This document shows, in pieces, positions 32,787 through 41,935 of a DNA stretch of 64,000 nt. Below the pieces are notes generated by a model. That model saw nothing but the letters and a program-made list of their open reading frames with translations. It was not told the origin of the DNA and ran no database searches. Where the stretch lies: positions 222,147 to 286,146 of the forward strand of contig JAAVJQ010000004.1 in assembly GCA_012038135.1 (NCBI GenBank), written 5' to 3'. How positions within the stretch are numbered: the stretch's first letter is position 1; each line of letters starts with the position of its first letter. This DNA is from Salinimicrobium nanhaiense (GTDB taxonomy: Bacteria > Bacteroidota > Bacteroidia > Flavobacteriales > Flavobacteriaceae). The translations under genes were made by a program, and so were the position numbers.

Positions 32787-35003
32787 ATGGGCAAAACAAT
32801 AATTATCTCTAATCGCCTACCCTTACAAATAAATATTTCCGAAAATAACGAACTAGAAGTAACTCCCAGCGTTGGTGGCCTGGCAACCGGCCTTAAAAGT
32901 TTTCACCAGGAAGGTGACAGCATCTGGATTGGTTGGACCGGAATTGCTGAAGAAGACATCCCCGAAGAACTGGAGGCCGAGGTTGAAGCCGAAGTTCAAA
33001 AACAAAGATGTGTGCCGGTTTCTTTAACTTCTGAAGAGATTGAAAAATTCTATTACGGCTTTAGCAACAGGACTATTTGGCCGCTGTTCCATTACTTTAT
33101 GGAATATACCGAATTTCATAATGAGCATTGGGAAGCATACAAACAGGTAAATGAAAAATATGCCGAAGCTGTTGTAGAGCGCCTCAACGATGATGACGTT
33201 GTGTGGGTACATGATTACCAGCTCCTACTCCTCCCCGATTACATTCGCAGGAAAAAACCTAAAGTTACCATAGGTTTCTTCAATCACATTCCTTTCCCTT
33301 CTTCGGAAGTTTTCAGGACGCTGCCCTGGCGGGAAGAAGTACTAAAAGGAATGCTGGGCGCCGATCTTATTGGCTTCCATACCTACGATTATGAAAGACA
33401 TTTCCTCAGGTCGGTTAATCGAATTCTTAGACTGGATATCAACTTCAATAGTGTGAATGTTGGTAACCGGGTGGTAAGATCTGATTCCTTCCCAATGGGA
33501 ATCGATTACAAGAAATTCAGAAAAGCAGCCAAGGAACATAAGAATCAGCCGCGAAGCGAGAACAGTGATATTCAGAAGAAGCTGGATTATCACAAGTACG
33601 TTACACGCAATACAAAACTTATCCTCTCGATTGACAGATTGGATTACACCAAAGGAATAGCGAACAGAATTCGGGCATTTGGATATTTCCTGGAGAAATA
33701 TCCTGAGTATCAGGAGAAAGTTCGGTTGATCATGCTGGCAGTACCTTCCAGGACAAATGTGCCGCAATACCAGCTTCTTAAGAAAGAGATCGATGAATTG
33801 GTGGGGCGTATCAACGGAAAATTTGCTACAATTAACTGGACGCCTATCTGGTATTTCTTTCGTTCCATGCCTTTTGAGAACCTTATTGATCTATACACCT
33901 CCAGTAATGTAGCGCTCATCACGCCTACCCGTGACGGAATGAACCTGGTGGCAAAGGAATATATCGCGACCCGTACAGATCAAACCGGAGTATTGATACT
34001 TAGCGAAATGGCGGGTGCAGCGCATGAATTAAATGAAGCGCTTATCATCAACCCTAACAATTTTGAACAAATTGTAGACACGATTAGACTGGCCCTTGAA
34101 ATGCCCGAAGAAGAACAGATAAGGCGAAATAAATTGCTTCAAAAAAGGTTAAAAAGATACAATGTCGAGAAATGGGCTAAGGATTTCATGAAGAGCCTGG
34201 AGAAAACTAAGGAATCCAAAAAAGCTTTTAAGGCTCTTGAATTGACAGAGAACATTAAAAAAGACCTTTTTGACAAGTACAGTGCCGCCCAAAGACGGAT
34301 CCTCTTCCTGGATTACGACGGAACCCTCAGAAAATTTGTAGACAAGCCCGAAGAAGCAATGCCCGACCCGGATTTGATCCAGTTAATTTCAAGGCTGGGC
34401 GAACAGAAAAATACAAGAGTGGTGCTTATTAGTGGGCGAGATAAAGAAACCCTTGGCACCTGGTGGAAAAATGTGCCCATAGAACTTATTGCAGAGCACG
34501 GGGTATGGAACCGGGAGGTGCACGAAGAATGGCAGCTCACCGAAAATCTCAACAACAGCTGGATGACCAGCGTGAGACCTGTTTTGGAAACCTATGTAGA
34601 CAGGACTCCGGGTACTTTTATTGAAGAGAAGAACTATTCTCTTGCCTGGCATTATCGTAAAGCCAATCCCGAATTAGGAGATGTTAGAGCTAACGAACTT
34701 TCTGCAGTGCTAAAGGATATGATCTCTAATCACGGCCTTAGCGTGTTGCAGGGAAATAAGGTGCTGGAGATCAAAAACAGCGGTGTGAACAAAGGGAAGG
34801 CCGCTAACAAATTGCTGGTTGAAAAGTATGATTTCATCTTTGCAATTGGTGACGACTGGACCGATGAATTTCTTTTTACAGAACTCCCGGATCAAACCGT
34901 TACGGTCAAAGTGGGCATGAACAAAACTGAAGCAAAGTATTTTCTCGATGATGTTGATGAAGTAAGAGAATTACTCACTCAATTCGTAAGTCTTACCCGC
35001 TAA
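32787..35003 (+). CDS. otsAB: Bifunctional trehalose-6-phosphate synthase/phosphatase
   Basis: 738 residues, a fusion of OtsA (GT20, residues 1 to about 480) and OtsB (HAD phosphatase, about 500-738). The OtsA part shows IISNRLPL, VTPSVGGLATGLKSF, VWVHDYQLLLLPDYIR, the glucose-site RLDYTKGI and RDGMNLVAKEY. The OtsB part shows the HAD nucleophile motif LFLDYDGTLR near 508-517 and the late AIGDDWTDEFLF. It makes trehalose from UDP-glucose and glucose 6-phosphate in two steps, as an osmolyte and protectant. It is divergent from the GH15 gene, which may break trehalose down. Confidence 0.96.
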   Translation: MGKTIIISNRLPLQINISENNELEVTPSVGGLATGLKSFHQEGDSIWIGWTGIAEEDIPEELEAEVEAEVQKQRCVPVSLTSEEIEKFYYGFSNRTIWPLFHYFMEYTEFHNEHWEAYKQVNEKYAEAVVERLNDDDVVWVHDYQLLLLPDYIRRKKPKVTIGFFNHIPFPSSEVFRTLPWREEVLKGMLGADLIGFHTYDYERHFLRSVNRILRLDINFNSVNVGNRVVRSDSFPMGIDYKKFRKAAKEHKNQPRSENSDIQKKLDYHKYVTRNTKLILSIDRLDYTKGIANRIRAFGYFLEKYPEYQEKVRLIMLAVPSRTNVPQYQLLKKEIDELVGRINGKFATINWTPIWYFFRSMPFENLIDLYTSSNVALITPTRDGMNLVAKEYIATRTDQTGVLILSEMAGAAHELNEALIINPNNFEQIVDTIRLALEMPEEEQIRRNKLLQKRLKRYNVEKWAKDFMKSLEKTKESKKAFKALELTENIKKDLFDKYSAAQRRILFLDYDGTLRKFVDKPEEAMPDPDLIQLISRLGEQKNTRVVLISGRDKETLGTWWKNVPIELIAEHGVWNREVHEEWQLTENLNNSWMTSVRPVLETYVDRTPGTFIEEKNYSLAWHYRKANPELGDVRANELSAVLKDMISNHGLSVLQGNKVLEIKNSGVNKGKAANKLLVEKYDFIFAIGDDWTDEFLFTELPDQTVTVKVGMNKTEAKYFLDDVDEVRELLTQFVSLTR

Positions 35004-35148
35004 GTGGAGCAGGAGTTCCTTGTTAAAAATGACCTAAAAAATTAGTAATTTTTATAGCAAACTTAACTACGTATTACCTTACAAGACATTCAATTAGAAG
35101 TATCTTAGCAAGATATTTAACTATTGTTCAAAAAGTAAACAACTACAC

Positions 35149-35415
35149 ATGAAAACAGGAAAAATTTTAGCAGGAATACTTTCAGGTGCCGCAATTGGTG
35201 CCATCGCAGGAATATTATTTGCACCTAAAAGAGGCGCAGAAACACGTAAAAGTATTTCGGACAAAAGCAATGAATACATGTACGGAGCAAAAAGCAAGTA
35301 CAATGACCTGGCCGATAATCTTTCCCACAGATATGACTCAGTTAAATCAAAAATGAGAGGGAAATCAAGACAAATGGAATCGAATCTTGATGGTGATGAC
35401 AAGATCATCTACTAG
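35149..35415 (+). CDS. YtxH domain protein
   Basis: 88 residues. An N-terminal Gly/Ala-rich transmembrane helix ILAGILSGAAIGAIAGILFA is followed by PKRGAETRKSISDKS and a charged helical tail ending GDDKIIY. This is the YtxH/Gas-vesicle-GvpP-like family, commonly stress-induced and membrane-anchored. The biochemical role is unknown. It follows otsAB with a 145-nt gap and has a good terminator, so it may be its own stress transcript. Confidence 0.9.
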   Translation: MKTGKILAGILSGAAIGAIAGILFAPKRGAETRKSISDKSNEYMYGAKSKYNDLADNLSHRYDSVKSKMRGKSRQMESNLDGDDKIIY

Positions 35416-35435
35416 GAGATCCGTTTTTGAAGAAT

Positions 35436-35463
35436 AAGCTGCAGTTTCTGCAGCTTTTTTTTT
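35436..35463 (+). terminator. Terminator after the ytxH-like gene
   Basis: AAGCTGCAG / CTGCAGCTT stem with a 2-4 nt loop and a run of nine T. Confidence 0.88.
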
Positions 35464-35511
35464 GCCTTAATTTTAGTATTTTGTAGAGCTATAGAACACA
35501 AAAATAAAAAC

Positions 35512-36873
35512 ATGATCAAAAATACCATTTTTACCGCCCTACTTTTTTTAGGTTTTAATGTAACAGCCCAGGAAACAGTACCGCCTCAAGTCGATCTTAG
35601 GATCTATGACGTTATAGAATCTGTTTCTGCCGACAGTATTGAGGCAGATATCCGGACCCTTGCAGGCTTCGGAACCCGAAATACCTTTAGCGATACCGTC
35701 TCCAATACAAGAGGAATAGGAGCTGCCAGAAGATTTATCAAATCAGATTTTGACCAGATTTCTAAAAATTGCGGCAATTGTCTTGATGTCTTTTATCAAA
35801 AAGATTTAGTAACTCCCGAAGACGGGAACAGGGTACCCAAGGAAGCCTGGGTCGTAAATGTAGCTGCTGTTCAAAAAGGAACCAAATACCCAAACCGCTA
35901 CATCATCATGAGTGGAGATATTGATTCCCGCGCCAGTAACACCATGGATTTCGAAACAGATGCTCCCGGCGCCAATGACAATGCCAGCGGCATGGCCGGA
36001 GTAATGGAAGCCGCAAGAGTACTCTCAAAATATGATTTTGAAAGCAGTATAGTTTATTTAGGCCTCTCGGGCGAAGAACAGGGCCTTTTTGGAGGTGCAG
36101 GTTTTGCGAAAATGGCAAAAGAAAAAGGTTGGGAGATCATAGGAGTTTTCAATAATGATATGATCGGGAACATTGAAGGTGTTGACGGAGTAATAGATAA
36201 CAGGACCTTCAGGATCTTTTCTGAACCCGTACCTCCCACCGAAACTGAAAGAGAGCGAAATATGAGAAGATTCTACGGAGGGGAAGTCGATGGGATTTCA
36301 AGGCAATTAGCAAGATATGTCCACAAAACCACCAAAACTTATATGCCCGAAATGAACCCTATGATGGTATACAGGTTAGACAGATTTGGAAGAGGTGGAC
36401 ACCACCGGCCGTTCAATGACCTTGGCTTCGCGGGAATTCGTATCATGGAGGCACACGAGAATTACACTCAGCAACATCAGGATATTCGTACTGAAAACGG
36501 GATTGCATATGGCGACGTGATCGAACATGTAAATTTCGACTACGCTGCCAAACTTACTGCAGTAAATGCAATTAATATGGCAAGCCTTGCCTGGGCGCCT
36601 CCCGCTCCTAAAAATGTGGAGATTGGTGGTGTTGTAGAACCATCTGCAAAATTGAGATGGGAAAAAGTTTCAGGTGAGAATGTAGCCGGTTATAAGATCT
36701 ACTGGAGAGACACTACTTCTCCACAGTGGGAGCATTCCCGGTACGTAGGAGACGTAAATAATTTTACCCTGGAAGGAATAGTGATCGACAATTCATTTTT
36801 TGGTGTTGCCACAGTGGGAAAGAACGGCCATGAAAGTGTTGTGGTATTTCCTTCAGGTACCTTTAGAGAATAA
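35512..36873 (+). CDS. M28-family metallopeptidase, exported
   Basis: 453 residues with a signal peptide (MIKNTIFTALLFLGFNVTAQ). The M28 catalytic domain is visible through DAPGANDNASGMAG (bridging Asp, near 150-163) and YLGLSGEEQGLFGG (general base Glu and metal-ligand Glu, near 184-197). The first metal-ligand position, usually His in a GHYDS-like motif, reads SGDIDSRAS here, i.e. Asp. A fibronectin-like C-terminal region (from about residue 365: APKNVEIGGVVEPSAKLRWEK) follows. It probably degrades extracellular or periplasmic peptides. Monocistronic; a hairpin follows. Confidence 0.88.
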   Translation: MIKNTIFTALLFLGFNVTAQETVPPQVDLRIYDVIESVSADSIEADIRTLAGFGTRNTFSDTVSNTRGIGAARRFIKSDFDQISKNCGNCLDVFYQKDLVTPEDGNRVPKEAWVVNVAAVQKGTKYPNRYIIMSGDIDSRASNTMDFETDAPGANDNASGMAGVMEAARVLSKYDFESSIVYLGLSGEEQGLFGGAGFAKMAKEKGWEIIGVFNNDMIGNIEGVDGVIDNRTFRIFSEPVPPTETERERNMRRFYGGEVDGISRQLARYVHKTTKTYMPEMNPMMVYRLDRFGRGGHHRPFNDLGFAGIRIMEAHENYTQQHQDIRTENGIAYGDVIEHVNFDYAAKLTAVNAINMASLAWAPPAPKNVEIGGVVEPSAKLRWEKVSGENVAGYKIYWRDTTSPQWEHSRYVGDVNNFTLEGIVIDNSFFGVATVGKNGHESVVVFPSGTFRE

Positions 36874-36891
36874 AGTTTACTTCCGAAGAAA

Positions 36892-36922
36892 GTGATAGGG
36901 ATCTAAACGATCCCTATTTTTT
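36892..36922 (+). terminator. Terminator of the M28 peptidase gene
   Basis: ATAGGGATC / GATCCCTAT stem with a 5-nt loop and eight T. The right half overlaps the 3' end of the convergent App1 gene. Confidence 0.8.
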
Positions 36923-37865
36923 TTGAATGTCCTATGGCTTTTCCGCTATCATTAAAGTAGCAGGTAGCAATTCCCAAGTCTTCAAGGTTTTCCAGCACTT
37001 CTTTAACCTTTGGTTTTTGCCTGCGGCTGGTTTGCCGAATATAAACTGCCTTAATATTTACGGGAAACATTTTGACAATGCGTTCGTACAAATAAGGGTC
37101 GTGCTGTGAATCATCACCCATAAGAACATACTTTAATTGCGGATAAAAAGAAATAATATCCTTGATCTTAATGAACTTATGATCATGGCCTCCCCTCCCG
37201 GTAAAGAGAAAATCTCCCAGCCCGGTCTTAATATCCTTTAATTTTATAATTGCTTTTGGCAGCTCGTGCTTACGGGCAAATTGTAAAATGAACTCATAGA
37301 GATTCCATTCACTACTGGAAACATAGAAGAAGGAATTGAACTGCCCTTCCTCCTGGCCTGCTCTGCTTAGAGCCTGGTAATGGGGTACTACATCATCAAA
37401 GACTTCGCGATTGTCAATATTTTTGGTAAGGATGACATAAAGTTTTTTGAAGAAGTTGTGGGTATGTGAAATAAGAAAAGTATCATCAATATCTGAAATT
37501 ATTCCCAGCTTGCTTTTATATGGCTTGAGCAGCTCCCCTCTTTCTACTATTCCTTTTCCGTTCAATTTACAGGAAACCGAATACGGATGCCAGCCGCTCT
37601 CAAGGAATTTGTTGTAAGGTATATTAAACCTGAAGTAGCCGTCATCAACTGTTTTGGTTACCACCTCCAGGTCTTTAAAGCGCAGCTGTACCTTTACATT
37701 TTTCACAGGATCAATGGTGAACATCTTATAAACAGATTTCGCATGGCGATAACCTCTTCTGTCAATCTCATACTTATCGGGAGCCCAGGAATTGAACACA
37801 TGTCCAAAAACCACGAGTTCCTGGTCATTGACATAACCCCTGTACAACTTGATGTCCAATTTCAT
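36903..37865 (-). CDS. App1-family phosphatidate phosphatase-like protein
   Basis: 320 residues. The DxDxT phosphatase motif of the App1/DUF2183 family is clear: LGIISDIDDTFLISH (D125, D127, T129). The N-terminal half is beta-rich (YRGYVNDQELVVFGHVF). The C-terminal part has YVLMGDDSQHDPYLYERIV, which supplies the acidic HAD motif. App1 proteins dephosphorylate phosphatidate in yeast; bacterial substrates are not established. It is divergent (64 nt) from a lipid kinase gene, so the pair could set opposing steps of lipid phosphate turnover. This is inference. Confidence 0.9.
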   Translation of the reverse strand: MKLDIKLYRGYVNDQELVVFGHVFNSWAPDKYEIDRRGYRHAKSVYKMFTIDPVKNVKVQLRFKDLEVVTKTVDDGYFRFNIPYNKFLESGWHPYSVSCKLNGKGIVERGELLKPYKSKLGIISDIDDTFLISHTHNFFKKLYVILTKNIDNREVFDDVVPHYQALSRAGQEEGQFNSFFYVSSSEWNLYEFILQFARKHELPKAIIKLKDIKTGLGDFLFTGRGGHDHKFIKIKDIISFYPQLKYVLMGDDSQHDPYLYERIVKMFPVNIKAVYIRQTSRRQKPKVKEVLENLEDLGIATCYFNDSGKAIGHSKKIGIV

Positions 37866-37929
37866 ATTAAAGGTATTTTAACTGCCTATGCTCTGTAAAA
37901 TAACTATTTTTAGCAACAAGCTCAATTAA

Positions 37930-38805
37930 ATGGAAGAATTTAGCAGGGTTTTAATGGTGGTCAATCCAATTTCAGGAGGGAGGGACAAAACTGCTTTTAT
38001 TGAAGAAATAATAGAGGAAGTCCGTCGGAAAGGATATGATTTTCAAATTTTTAAAACTTCAGGAGAAAAAGATAAAGAAACCCTGGAAGCCCTTATCAAA
38101 GAGTATGCTCCTCATCGTATTCTAACCTTAGGGGGAGACGGTACTATAAAACTGGTCGCAGAGATGCCCGAAATAGAAAAAATTCCTATTGGCATTTTTC
38201 CGGCGGGATCTGCTAACGGACTTGCTGAAAACCTCAATCTCCCCACAGATCTTCCCAGCCTCACCAATATTGCCCTGGGAAATAAGTTTAAACTCTTAGA
38301 TACCATTCTTATAAATGGAGAATTCTGCCTACATATTAGTGACATAGGATTAAATGCAGCATTAATTAAGAACTACCATGAAGGGAACATAAGGGGGAAA
38401 CTTGGATATCTTATCCAAAGCATACCTACCCTAATAAAAAGTGATTTCCCCTTTGAATTTAGAATAGAGACCAACGGTAAAATTCTGCAACGCACTGCCT
38501 TTCTTGTTGCCATAGCAAACGCCAGAAGATATGGTACAGGGGCGACGATTAATCCTCATGGGAAATATGATGATGGAAAATTTGAGATCCTCATTTTTAA
38601 AGAATTCAATATTCCCCAAATACTTCAGACGTTTAGAGAAGATGTAGAACTAAGCGAAGATTTTCTTGAGATCATTCCCGCTGTTGAAGCGAGGATCACT
38701 AGCAGTAAAAATATCCCTTTTCAAATCGACGGGGAATATCGTGGGGATATAAAAGAAGTCTTAGCCCAAATTTCTTCAGTAAAAATCAAAATTGCAGTTC
38801 CTTAA
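37930..38805 (+). CDS. Diacylglycerol/lipid kinase (DagK/YegS-like)
   Basis: 291 residues. The catalytic-domain signatures are VVNPISGGRDK (residues 10-20), the ATP-binding LTLGGDGTIKLVAEM (65-79, GGDGT) and FPAGSANGLAENL (90-102). The C-terminal beta-sandwich contains NPHGKYDDGKFEILIF and IDGEYRGD. Members phosphorylate diacylglycerol, sphingosine or related lipids. It sits head-to-head with the App1 phosphatase gene. The substrate cannot be specified from sequence. Confidence 0.92.
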   Translation: MEEFSRVLMVVNPISGGRDKTAFIEEIIEEVRRKGYDFQIFKTSGEKDKETLEALIKEYAPHRILTLGGDGTIKLVAEMPEIEKIPIGIFPAGSANGLAENLNLPTDLPSLTNIALGNKFKLLDTILINGEFCLHISDIGLNAALIKNYHEGNIRGKLGYLIQSIPTLIKSDFPFEFRIETNGKILQRTAFLVAIANARRYGTGATINPHGKYDDGKFEILIFKEFNIPQILQTFREDVELSEDFLEIIPAVEARITSSKNIPFQIDGEYRGDIKEVLAQISSVKIKIAVP

Positions 38806-38962
38806 ATTTTTAAACGAGTCTTTCAACATTCACTGGAATAACTTCAATTAATTAGCCGTATTAGTGCATTATTAACATTAATTTAGGCTGCTCTTAATTA
38901 AAAAAGCCCTCGAAATGAGTAAATTAGGAAGTCAATAATCTAACTAATAAAAAAAGAAAATT

Positions 38963-39595
38963 ATGGCAGAGATTAAGATTGAAAAAAAGAAACCAATTTG
39001 GCCGTGGATTATCCTGGTCCTTGTAATTCTGGCAATATTATACTTTTTAGTATTTGCCGATGACGACAACAATGACGACATGGATGACACCAACACCGAA
39101 CAGGTTGAAGAGGGCACTGTATGGGAAGATGATACAGATACCACTTCCTGGGAAACTGGAACCGATACTTTAGGTACATCAGGACAAGGAGTGGAGGGTT
39201 ATCTTGCCTACATCTCTGATGATGAGAAAATGGGTGTAGATCATCAATACACCAACAATGCGATCATTCAACTTATGAATGCCGTACAGGCAAAAGCTAA
39301 TGAAATCAATTATGACATTAGTGCCGACATGCAGGCTGTAAGAGCAGATGCACAAGCCATTCAACAGGATCCTACGGCTTTAAACCATGCCAACAAGATC
39401 AGGTCTGTAGGGACCAAACTGGCAAACATTATGGAAAAGATGCAAAAGGATCAATTTCCTAACCTTTCTAAGGACGTAACTGAAGTTAAAACAGCAGCAC
39501 AGAATATCAATGCATCAACACCTACTCTGGACCAGAAGGACCAGATCAAAAAGTTTTTTGATGAGGCCGGTGAAGTCTTGGAAAAAATGAGCTAA
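38963..39595 (+). CDS. Hypothetical membrane-anchored helical protein
   Basis: 210 residues, no family recognised. A short basic N-terminus (EIKIEKKKP) precedes one transmembrane helix WPWIILVLVILAILYFLVFA (12-31). A very acidic Asp/Glu/Thr-rich linker (32-75) leads to a helical domain of about 125 residues (75-205) with few aromatic residues. It is followed after 20 nt by the PRC-barrel gene on the same strand, and both are surrounded by stress genes. A role in envelope or ionic stress is plausible but unproven. Confidence 0.8.
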   Translation: MAEIKIEKKKPIWPWIILVLVILAILYFLVFADDDNNDDMDDTNTEQVEEGTVWEDDTDTTSWETGTDTLGTSGQGVEGYLAYISDDEKMGVDHQYTNNAIIQLMNAVQAKANEINYDISADMQAVRADAQAIQQDPTALNHANKIRSVGTKLANIMEKMQKDQFPNLSKDVTEVKTAAQNINASTPTLDQKDQIKKFFDEAGEVLEKMS

Positions 39596-39615
39596 TCAAA
39601 ATAAAAAAAGGAATT

Positions 39616-40476
39616 ATGACAGATAGAAAAGAAAATAGAAAGCATTTGTATTATTTGAACGAACTTTCAGATTTTAAAGTAGACAGTGATGATCCAGATG
39701 TAAGAGGATGGACTGTTAAAGATGTAGATAATCGCACAGTGGGTAAAGTAGACAACCTGCTGGTGAGTAAAGAGAAGAAAAGAGTTCTGTATCTCGATAT
39801 CGAGGTGGATAAGACCATTATTGATGCAAATCATGACCCCTACGGCAAATCCTCATCAGAAGTTCATGAATTCATAAACAAAGATGGAGAAAACCACCTT
39901 ATACTTCCTATTGGAATGGCAAGGTTGAATCTTGACGAAAAATATGTCTATTCAGACAAGCTGAATCATCAAACCTTCGCCGAGACCAAAAGAATGGAGA
40001 AAGGTTATGATGTAGACAGGGACTATGAAGTTGTCGTATTAGAATCTTATAACCGCGACTTTGACAACGATCGCCGGGACTATGACAGGGACCGCGATGA
40101 TTTCGACAGAGACCGCAATGTAGGAACAGGTAGAACAGATTCTGATATTACCGGCTCCCATACCGGCACCACCCGCAGGGAAACTACTCTTGATGAAGAG
40201 AGAAGAAGAATGCAGGAGGCAGATCGTAACAGAGACAGGGACAGAGATCTTACCGATGGAGATAGCCATATCGCAGGAAGAACCTCCAACAGGGACAGAG
40301 ATCTTACAGATCGTGACCGTGACAGTTTAACCGGGCGCGAAAGCGGAACATACTCCGGAAGAAACACCGGCCGTATAGCCGACAACGATTCCTTCTATGA
40401 TAGAGGGGAATTTGATTACGAAAGATTCCGCAACAGGGACAGAGACAGAGACAGAGACAGAGACAGAGACTCGTAA
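39616..40476 (+). CDS. PRC-barrel protein with Arg/Asp-repeat tail
   Basis: 286 residues. Residues about 15-125 form a PRC-barrel domain (VRGWTVKDVDNRTVGKVDNL...HLILPIGMARLN). From about 150 to the end the sequence is low-complexity and dominated by RD/DR pairs (DRDRDDFDRDRN; tail NRDRDRDRDRDRDRDS). PRC-barrel proteins with such tails are found in desiccation- and radiation-tolerant bacteria, where they are thought to act in stress responses. The tail is encoded partly by hexamer repeats, so its length can change without frameshift. It is co-transcribed with the preceding hypothetical gene (20-nt gap). Confidence 0.9.
   Translation: MTDRKENRKHLYYLNELSDFKVDSDDPDVRGWTVKDVDNRTVGKVDNLLVSKEKKRVLYLDIEVDKTIIDANHDPYGKSSSEVHEFINKDGENHLILPIGMARLNLDEKYVYSDKLNHQTFAETKRMEKGYDVDRDYEVVVLESYNRDFDNDRRDYDRDRDDFDRDRNVGTGRTDSDITGSHTGTTRRETTLDEERRRMQEADRNRDRDRDLTDGDSHIAGRTSNRDRDLTDRDRDSLTGRESGTYSGRNTGRIADNDSFYDRGEFDYERFRNRDRDRDRDRDRDS
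40435..40470 (+). repeat. Hexanucleotide repeat AGAGAC in a coding tail
   Basis: One agggac followed by five exact agagac units, each coding Arg-Asp, at the 3' end of the PRC-barrel gene. Confidence 0.95.
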
Positions 40477-40493
40477 CCCTTAGAAATTTTACT

Positions 40494-40604
40494 AAGGCTA
40501 TTTAAAAAGCAATATTTATTCTGATTTTCAGAAATTATGGAAGAACCCAATGAGATCTCCCGTGTTTTTGAACAGAATAAAGAATCTACTTTTTGAATAG
40601 CCTT
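40494..40604. terminator. Long-loop inverted repeat after the PRC-barrel gene
   Basis: AAGGCTATTTAAAAAG (40494-40509) pairs with CTTTTTGAATAGCCTT (40589-40604) with one mismatch around a 79-nt loop, followed by a T run. The loop holds an open 19-codon frame from ATG at 40536. It may be an unusual terminator, a small RNA or a repeat remnant. Confidence 0.45.
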
Positions 40605-40624
40605 TTTTAATTGTACCCACACCA

Positions 40625-41842
40625 ATGAACAATAACAAAATTACCTTTAAGAATTCCGAAGGGCTGGAACTTTCGGGTTATCTGGAACTTCCACTAAATA
40701 AAAAGCCTCACAGCTTTGTGCTTTTTGCCCATTGCTTTACCTGCAATAAGAATTATTTCGCCGTAAAGAATATTTCCCGTGCTCTCTCAAAAAAGGGATA
40801 TGGAGTTTTGCGTTTTGATTTTGCCGGTCTCGGAGAAAGTGACGGGGACTTTTCTGACACTACCTTTTCAGGAAATGTGCAGGATCTTTTGGCTGCAGCA
40901 AAATATTTGGAAGAAGAGTATTCCACTCCCGCCCTTTTAATAGGACATTCTTTAGGGGGTGCCGCAGTAATATTTGCTGCAGCACAATTGCCCGAAGTTA
41001 AAGCTGTAGTAACCATCGGTGCTCCCTCCTCCCCTGTACACGTAAAACATTTACTTCGATCTAATATTGAGGAGATCCGGGAAAAGGGTGTGGCAGAAGT
41101 AAACCTGGGAGGTAGAAATTTTACGATCAAAAAGGATTTTCTTGAAGATATCAATACCCATAATTTAAGCGAATTTGCAAGAGGTTTAAAAAAGGCCTTT
41201 TTATTCATGCATTCTCCACAGGATAAGACCGTGGAAGTAAGCAACGCCGAAGATCTTTACAGGAGCGTACGGCATCCCAAAAGTTTTGTTTCCCTCGATG
41301 GTGCAGATCACCTCCTTACCAATAAAGATGATTCCATTTATGCAGGAAACTTAATTGCTTCCTGGGCTTCACGTTATTTAAAGATCCCTGAGGACGAAGA
41401 ACTTCCTACCGACTATGAAGTAGTAGCAAATCTTGGAAAGGAAGGCTTTACAACTCAAATGAGAGCCGGCAGACATTATTTTATAGCAGATGAGCCTGTG
41501 TCATTTGGTGGCGAAGATTTAGGACCATCTCCTTACGATTATCTTTCTTCAGGATTGGCTGCCTGTACCTCTATGACCATTCAAATGTATGCCCGCCGTA
41601 AGAAATGGCCGCTGGAAAATGTGGAAACTCACGTAAACCATCATAAAACACATGCCGAAGACTGTGAAAATTGTGGAAGCAGCAGTGCCAAAATAGATCA
41701 TTTTGAAAGAGTGATAGTTTTCAAAGGGGATCTTGATGAAAAGCAGCAACAAAGACTGCTTGAAATTGCAGATAAATGTCCGGTACATAAATCCCTCTCA
41801 GCCAAATCAACCATTGACACGCGTCTCGAGACCACAAAATAG
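40625..41842 (+). CDS. Alpha/beta hydrolase-OsmC fusion protein
   Basis: 405 residues with two domains. Residues 1 to about 250 form an alpha/beta hydrolase (LRFDFAGLGESDG; nucleophile elbow LIGHSLGGAAV near 104-114; SPQDKTVEVSNAE acid region; DGADHLL His). Residues about 265-405 form an OsmC/Ohr peroxiredoxin domain with its two redox cysteines in LAACTSMTIQM (near 313) and DKCPVHKSL (near 385). An additional EDCENCGSS lies between them. OsmC domains reduce organic hydroperoxides. This fusion is common in proteobacteria and Bacteroidota; the hydrolase may release the peroxide-bearing substrate. Confidence 0.94.
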   Translation: MNNNKITFKNSEGLELSGYLELPLNKKPHSFVLFAHCFTCNKNYFAVKNISRALSKKGYGVLRFDFAGLGESDGDFSDTTFSGNVQDLLAAAKYLEEEYSTPALLIGHSLGGAAVIFAAAQLPEVKAVVTIGAPSSPVHVKHLLRSNIEEIREKGVAEVNLGGRNFTIKKDFLEDINTHNLSEFARGLKKAFLFMHSPQDKTVEVSNAEDLYRSVRHPKSFVSLDGADHLLTNKDDSIYAGNLIASWASRYLKIPEDEELPTDYEVVANLGKEGFTTQMRAGRHYFIADEPVSFGGEDLGPSPYDYLSSGLAACTSMTIQMYARRKKWPLENVETHVNHHKTHAEDCENCGSSSAKIDHFERVIVFKGDLDEKQQQRLLEIADKCPVHKSLSAKSTIDTRLETTK

Positions 41843-41906
41843 AAGAGCCCCCGAAATTGTTAAGCTCTCCTTAATTTTTTGGCTGTAGAAGGCTTTTGGT
41901 ATAATT

Positions 41907-41914
41907 TAGATTTG
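41907..41914 (+). promoter_or_regulatory. -7 box TAGATTTG of the SOD gene
   Basis: Matches TAnnTTTG, 21 nt before the ATG. The nearest TTG upstream is about 25 nt away, so the match is partial. Confidence 0.4.
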
Positions 41915-41935
41915 TTAACAATTTAAACTAACCAT

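Noticed and set aside
40435..40470. Phase-variable on/off switching by repeat slippage
   Set aside because: The unit is six bases, so slippage changes length but cannot shift the frame.
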